Source of the DNA: Physella acuta
Taxonomy: Eukaryota > Mollusca > Gastropoda > Physidae
Length of the DNA stretch: 64,000 nt
Direction of reading: 5' to 3'
Assembly: GCF_028476545.1 (NCBI RefSeq)
Contig: NW_026733095.1
Location: 124,001-188,000 of the forward strand
This document shows positions 59,952 through 64,000 of the stretch, in pieces. The position numbers and the translations under genes were made by a program. Numbering within the stretch: the first letter of the stretch is position 1; every line of letters begins with the position of its first letter. The notes beneath the pieces were generated by a model, which made no database searches, was not told the origin of the DNA, and saw only the letters and a program-made list of their open reading frames with translations.

Positions 59952-61076
59952 TAACAACAACGACAACCTACCAAGGCGACATATGACACTTAAATCTACA
60001 CACTTGCTACGTGCTTTAACCGTGTATTAAAAAGGCGAGTCTGTGTAATTACTGGGTTGAAAGTTCACCTTACGATTAGACCCCACGTTTGTTTCTGTTT
60101 CTCTATTTCTCCAGAGGAGGGGGAATACGAAACTGTCTCGTTTTGGTTTACATTACTAATTAGTTATTTATAAAGACAACGCTGTTTAAAAAAAAAAAAA
60201 AAACAATAGTGTTGACCCCCAAACAGCAAGTGAGTTGGTGAATTATTTAAGAGGAAATCTATTCTAGGCGTGTTGTTTTTTAATTTACCAGTAAATTTTA
60301 AAAGACCGAGAACGTAAACAACTGTTTGTTAACCAAGAATCGGCTGTGACTTGACTAAGCTAGTGGATTTATTACTAGTTCTAGTTACTGTGTTTTTATG
60401 ACGCAATATCTATTCGACCTTAATGTGGGAGAACGTAGGCCTACCTTTGAAGAATTATAAAGTATGAATGTTATCAGATGCTTTTAAGAAAGAGAATTCG
60501 TTAATTACAATTTTAAATTAATTTTAAGAGAACGTTGACTTACAGGCTGCAGACTTGGGAAATAGAAAACAGGGGAATACACCGAAAGTTGATCTGATAT
60601 TTGATATATCAAATTAAAAATATCAGATTTATATGTGTTATTTGAAATCAGAATAAAAAATACCAGAATTAAATAATACATTGTTATATCTGAATTGTTA
60701 GTACTATTCGTAGCGAAATTACAGGCAATACCGTACTTTAATGAGCAAGGATAACATGGGATGTCATTCAATTTTTAAAAAAAAATTGATTCGCTTGATA
60801 AACATCACACCTTGTCATACACCCTAGCAACTGTGATAGACATGACACCATAACATACACCCTAGCAACTGTGAAGCTAGTTCTACTTAGAGCAGATATG
60901 AAACACCCCGCATTAACAATCCAGCAACACACACACACACATACACACAAACACACACAATCACTATTGAGGCCTTAATACCACTACGTCAACAATACCA
61001 GCAACTATGACACAACTTTAACCAAGATCATATTTCAGATGTTGGTAGCTGTGTCACTTACAACTCTGGCAGATAT
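59952..61076. other. Gene-free stretch
   Basis: Mostly unique AT-rich sequence. There is a short ATATCAGAT-containing imperfect palindrome near 60590-60640, a duplicated ACACCATAACATACACCCTA-type segment (60804-60870) and a CA-rich simple repeat at 60929-60960. No coding similarity. Confidence 0.55.
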
Positions 61077-61350
61077 GACACCGTTTAAACAATGTCACAG
61101 ACATGACACCATCCAAACAATGTCACAGACATGACACCATTCAAACGATGTCATAGACATGACACCATCCAAACAATGTCACAGAGATAACACCATCCAA
61201 ACAATATCACAGACATGACACCATTCAAACGATGTCATAGACATGACACCATCCAAACAATGTCACAGAGATGACACCATCCAAACAATGTTACAGACAT
61301 GACACCATCCAACCAATCTAGCAGACCTGACACCATTAAAGCAGACATAA
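61077..61350. repeat. 28-bp minisatellite
   Basis: About nine copies of GACATGACACCATCCAAACA followed by ATGTCACA, with TTCAAACGATGTCATA variants. Confidence 0.95.
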
Positions 61351-62406
61351 CACCCTCCAAACATCCACCTTACTCCAACCACAGCACACACACCACCACT
61401 TACATCTGTTAAATCCCCCCATTTATCACGAAGGATTCTAGGGAGTTAGCAAGTCGGCGTCAACGTTTCTACGTCTGCTCCGTATGTTAATGAGCGGCGT
61501 TTGATAGAAATACCGCCTCGTCATATCTCTAAGAAATGGCCGGGATTAGAGCCGCGCGGCCCGCAATTTACGCCGAGAAACGAAATTCTAAAAAAAGATT
61601 AGAAAGAACATTTATGTGACGCGTCATTAAGCTCGCGATGGGGTTTCGGTGTAAAAAAATATATGTGGAGGATTTTACGTAGAAAGACAAAAATTATCTT
61701 TGAAACTTATCATCGCGATGAAACGAAATCCGACGCATCACATATTAAATTGTGTACACAGAAGCGTACAGATTGTCATACTGACATCAATTCTACATGG
61801 CTAAAATTAAAAGTTTATATGTTTAGCCGTGTAATTTTTCAACGTTGTATGAGCTATACCCTAGCTGGGAGGTCTGAGTAGAATCTCAAGAATATTAGAG
61901 ATTATTACGATAGGAGTCGTGTGTATGTGTGTATGTGTGTGCGGGGAGGGTTTGTTTGCTTGATAGCAACACTTTTTTTCCTGTCTTCAAACTGGATTTT
62001 TAGTGTCCTCAACCGACATTCATAAAAATTGTAATAAACGGTGATTGAATTTACTTCTAACTAAACTAACTTAGCATACAAATTACCAAACCGTCTTCTC
62101 CAAGTGAAAAGAAGTTTTTTTTTAAAGGGAGTGAACTCTTTAATGACCACCCCTAGTGATTGACCTACTTAAACCTCCTTCCCCAAGTGACTTACCTCCC
62201 TTATGCCCACACCTCAAGCGAGCGTCCACAAAACCAGACTGGACCTTTTGCCAAAATCCCCAGTCATGAAAACTAAGGACCTGTTATGTACACAACCGTA
62301 CAAAAGAACAAACAACTAGACGTATTGAGACACCCAACTCTACCGTTAGGTCTAGCCCTGCTACTGGCTGCGACACACGGCAGTGTCGACACTTGGGGGT
62401 ATTCGC
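61351..62406. other. Unique sequence, possible conserved non-coding block
   Basis: 61440-61680 is unique, moderately GC-rich and without simple repeats or open frames, in contrast to its surroundings. The remainder is AT-rich and holds no recognised feature. Confidence 0.35.
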
Positions 62407-63705
62407 TGAACAAACATAGTCCAGCGTTAAAACAATGGCTGTACGGAGAGGCTTTATATAGAGGCCTTCACTATACTTAGTCCAGCGTTAAAACAATGGC
62501 CGTATAGAGAGGCTTTATAGAGAGGCCTTCATTATACTTAGTCCAGCGTTAAAACAATGGCCGTATAGAGAGGCTATATAGAGAGGCCTTCACTAAACAT
62601 AGTCCAGCGTTAAAACAATGGCCGTATAGAGAGGCCTTCACTAAACTTAGTCCAGCGTTAAAACAATGGCCGTATAGAGAGGCCTTCACTAAACTTAGTC
62701 CAGCGTTAAAACAATGGCCGTATAGAGAGGCTATATAGAGAGGCCTTCACTAAACATAGTCCAGCGTTAAAACAATGGCCGTATAGAGAGGCCTTCACTA
62801 AACTTAGTCCAGCGTTAAAACAATGGCCGTATAGAGAGGCTATATAGAGAGGCCTTCACTAAACATAGTCCAGCGTTAAAACAATGGCCGTATAGAGAGG
62901 CCTTCACTAAACTTAGTCTAGCGTTAAAACAATGGCCGTATAGAGAGGCCTTCACTAAACTTAGTCCAGCGTTAAAACAATGGCCGTATAGAGAGGCTAT
63001 ATAGAGAGGCCTTCACTAAACATAGTCCAGCGTTAAAACAATGGCCGTATAGAGAGGCTATATAGAGAGGCCTTCACTAAACATAGTCCAGCGTTAAAAC
63101 AATGGCCGTATAGAGAGGCTATATAGAGAGGCCTTCACTAAACATAGTCCAGCGTTAAAACAATGGCCGTATAGAGAGGCCTTCACTAAACATAGTCCAG
63201 CGTTAAAACAATGGCCGTATAGAGAGGCCTTCACTAAACATAGTTCAGCGTTAAAACAATGGCCGTATAGAGAGGCCTTCACTAAACATAGTCCAGCGTT
63301 AAAACAATGGCCGTATAGAGAGGCCTTCACTAAACATAGTCCAGCGTTAAAATAATGGCCGTATAGAGAGGCCTTCACTAAACATAGTCCAGCGTTAAAA
63401 CAATGGCCGTATAGAGAGGCCTTCACTAAACATAGTCCAGCGTTAAAATAATGGCCGTATAGAGAGGCCTTCACTAAACATAGTCCAGCGTTAAAACAAT
63501 GGCCGTATAGAGAGGCCTTCACTAAACATAGTCCAGCGTTAAAACAATGGCCGTATAGAGAGGCCTTCACTAAACATAGTCCAGCGTTAAAATAATGGCC
63601 GTATAGAGAGGCCTTCACTAAACATAGTCCAGCGTTAAAACAATGGCCGTATAGAGAGGCCTTCACTAAACATAGTCCAGCGTTAAAACAATGGCCGTAT
63701 AGAGA
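62407..63705. repeat. 48-bp minisatellite with 60-61 bp long form, about 26 copies
   Basis: The unit contains CATAGTCCAGCGTTAAAACA, ATGGCCGTATAGAGAGGC and CTTCACTAAA. Long copies carry an extra TATATAGAGAGGC (or TTTATAGAGAGGC); these occur only before about 63130, after which about 12 copies are a uniform 48 bp. That uniform block gives a 244-codon stop-free frame on the minus strand (a 16-residue SLYGHCFNAGLCLVKA repeat), regarded as an artefact of the period. Confidence 0.97.
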
Positions 63706-64000
63706 AATATATTCATTTTTAGTATTTTTTAAGCTGCTGCTTTTAAATTTATTCATATTCTTATGACAAGAACTAACAGAAGTGTGGGGAATGTTGGTGG
63801 GGAAGTTAGAATTATAACACACTCTCACAAGACAAATGACAACAATTTACAGGTGAAAACCAGACAGTTATTGATACCATTCAGCCGTGGTATGTCAGAG
63901 TTTATAGCCAGAGTTTGATTTGGGAAATCTTGAAACGTACAAAAAATGTTTTTCTTTTTAAAATGCTGCTCCTACTAAGGCGAAACTGTAGACTGTATTT
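63706..64000. other. Gene-free edge of window
   Basis: AT-rich, apparently unique sequence; nothing recognised. Confidence 0.6.

Noticed and set aside
63094-63828. 244-codon minus-strand frame
   Set aside because: Product of a 48-bp stop-free repeat; its non-repeat tail has no recognisable domain.

Overview
The window is animal nuclear DNA, most likely from a heterobranch gastropod (freshwater-snail type). Three genes are split by GT-AG introns. Their encoded proteins look like the animal proteins PEX11-gamma, an HspQ/YccV-domain protein and TMTC2. The window also carries tRNA-headed SINEs of a kind I associate with pulmonate snails, hAT-type MITEs with 8-bp target duplications, and an extreme load of minisatellites and poly-G tracts. 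No bacterial operons, CRISPR arrays, rRNA or intact tRNA genes were seen. The species assignment is inference.

Layout. 1-10.7 kb is AT-rich and holds a head-to-head gene pair: PEX11G on the minus strand (four coding exons, 5049 down to 3279) and an HspQ/YccV-domain gene on the plus strand (seven coding exons, 7811-10650). 10.7-18.6 kb has no recognisable gene; a 1.4-kb hAT-type element with 8-bp target duplications lies in it. 18.6-34.8 kb carries TMTC2 on the minus strand. Twelve coding exons are visible and give about 817 residues plus stop; the exon(s) coding the first few dozen residues were not found. The TPR-coding exons are packed in AT-rich DNA (18.6-22.3 kb). The two large membrane-domain exons (24.2-25.1 and 34.3-34.8 kb) are GC-rich and lie among tandem repeats. 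34.8-64 kb is probably the 5' intron and/or upstream flank of TMTC2. It has no recognisable host exon and is dominated by minisatellites (12-84 bp units), poly-G/C runs, microsatellites, SINEs, MITEs, a possible foldback-like element and one LINE reverse-transcriptase scrap.

Function. PEX11-gamma is a peroxisomal membrane division factor. TMTC2 belongs to an ER multi-spanning O-mannosyltransferase family that acts on cadherin-type substrates. The HspQ/YccV protein has an N-terminal hydrophobic anchor and no F-box; its function is unknown. Nothing suggests that the three share a pathway. Several long open frames (1097-2104, 40261-42078, 63094-63828) are by-products of stop-free tandem repeats and are not called as genes.

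I found no clear new enzymatic system. The most interesting items are the anchored HspQ-domain gene, the composite array at 40.3-42.1 kb with 24 splice-donor-like motifs, an E-box array, a telomere-like array, a hairpin array touching a TMTC2 splice site, a nested transposon stack at 50-52.4 kb, and the inverted poly-A/T repeat element at 44-45 kb.
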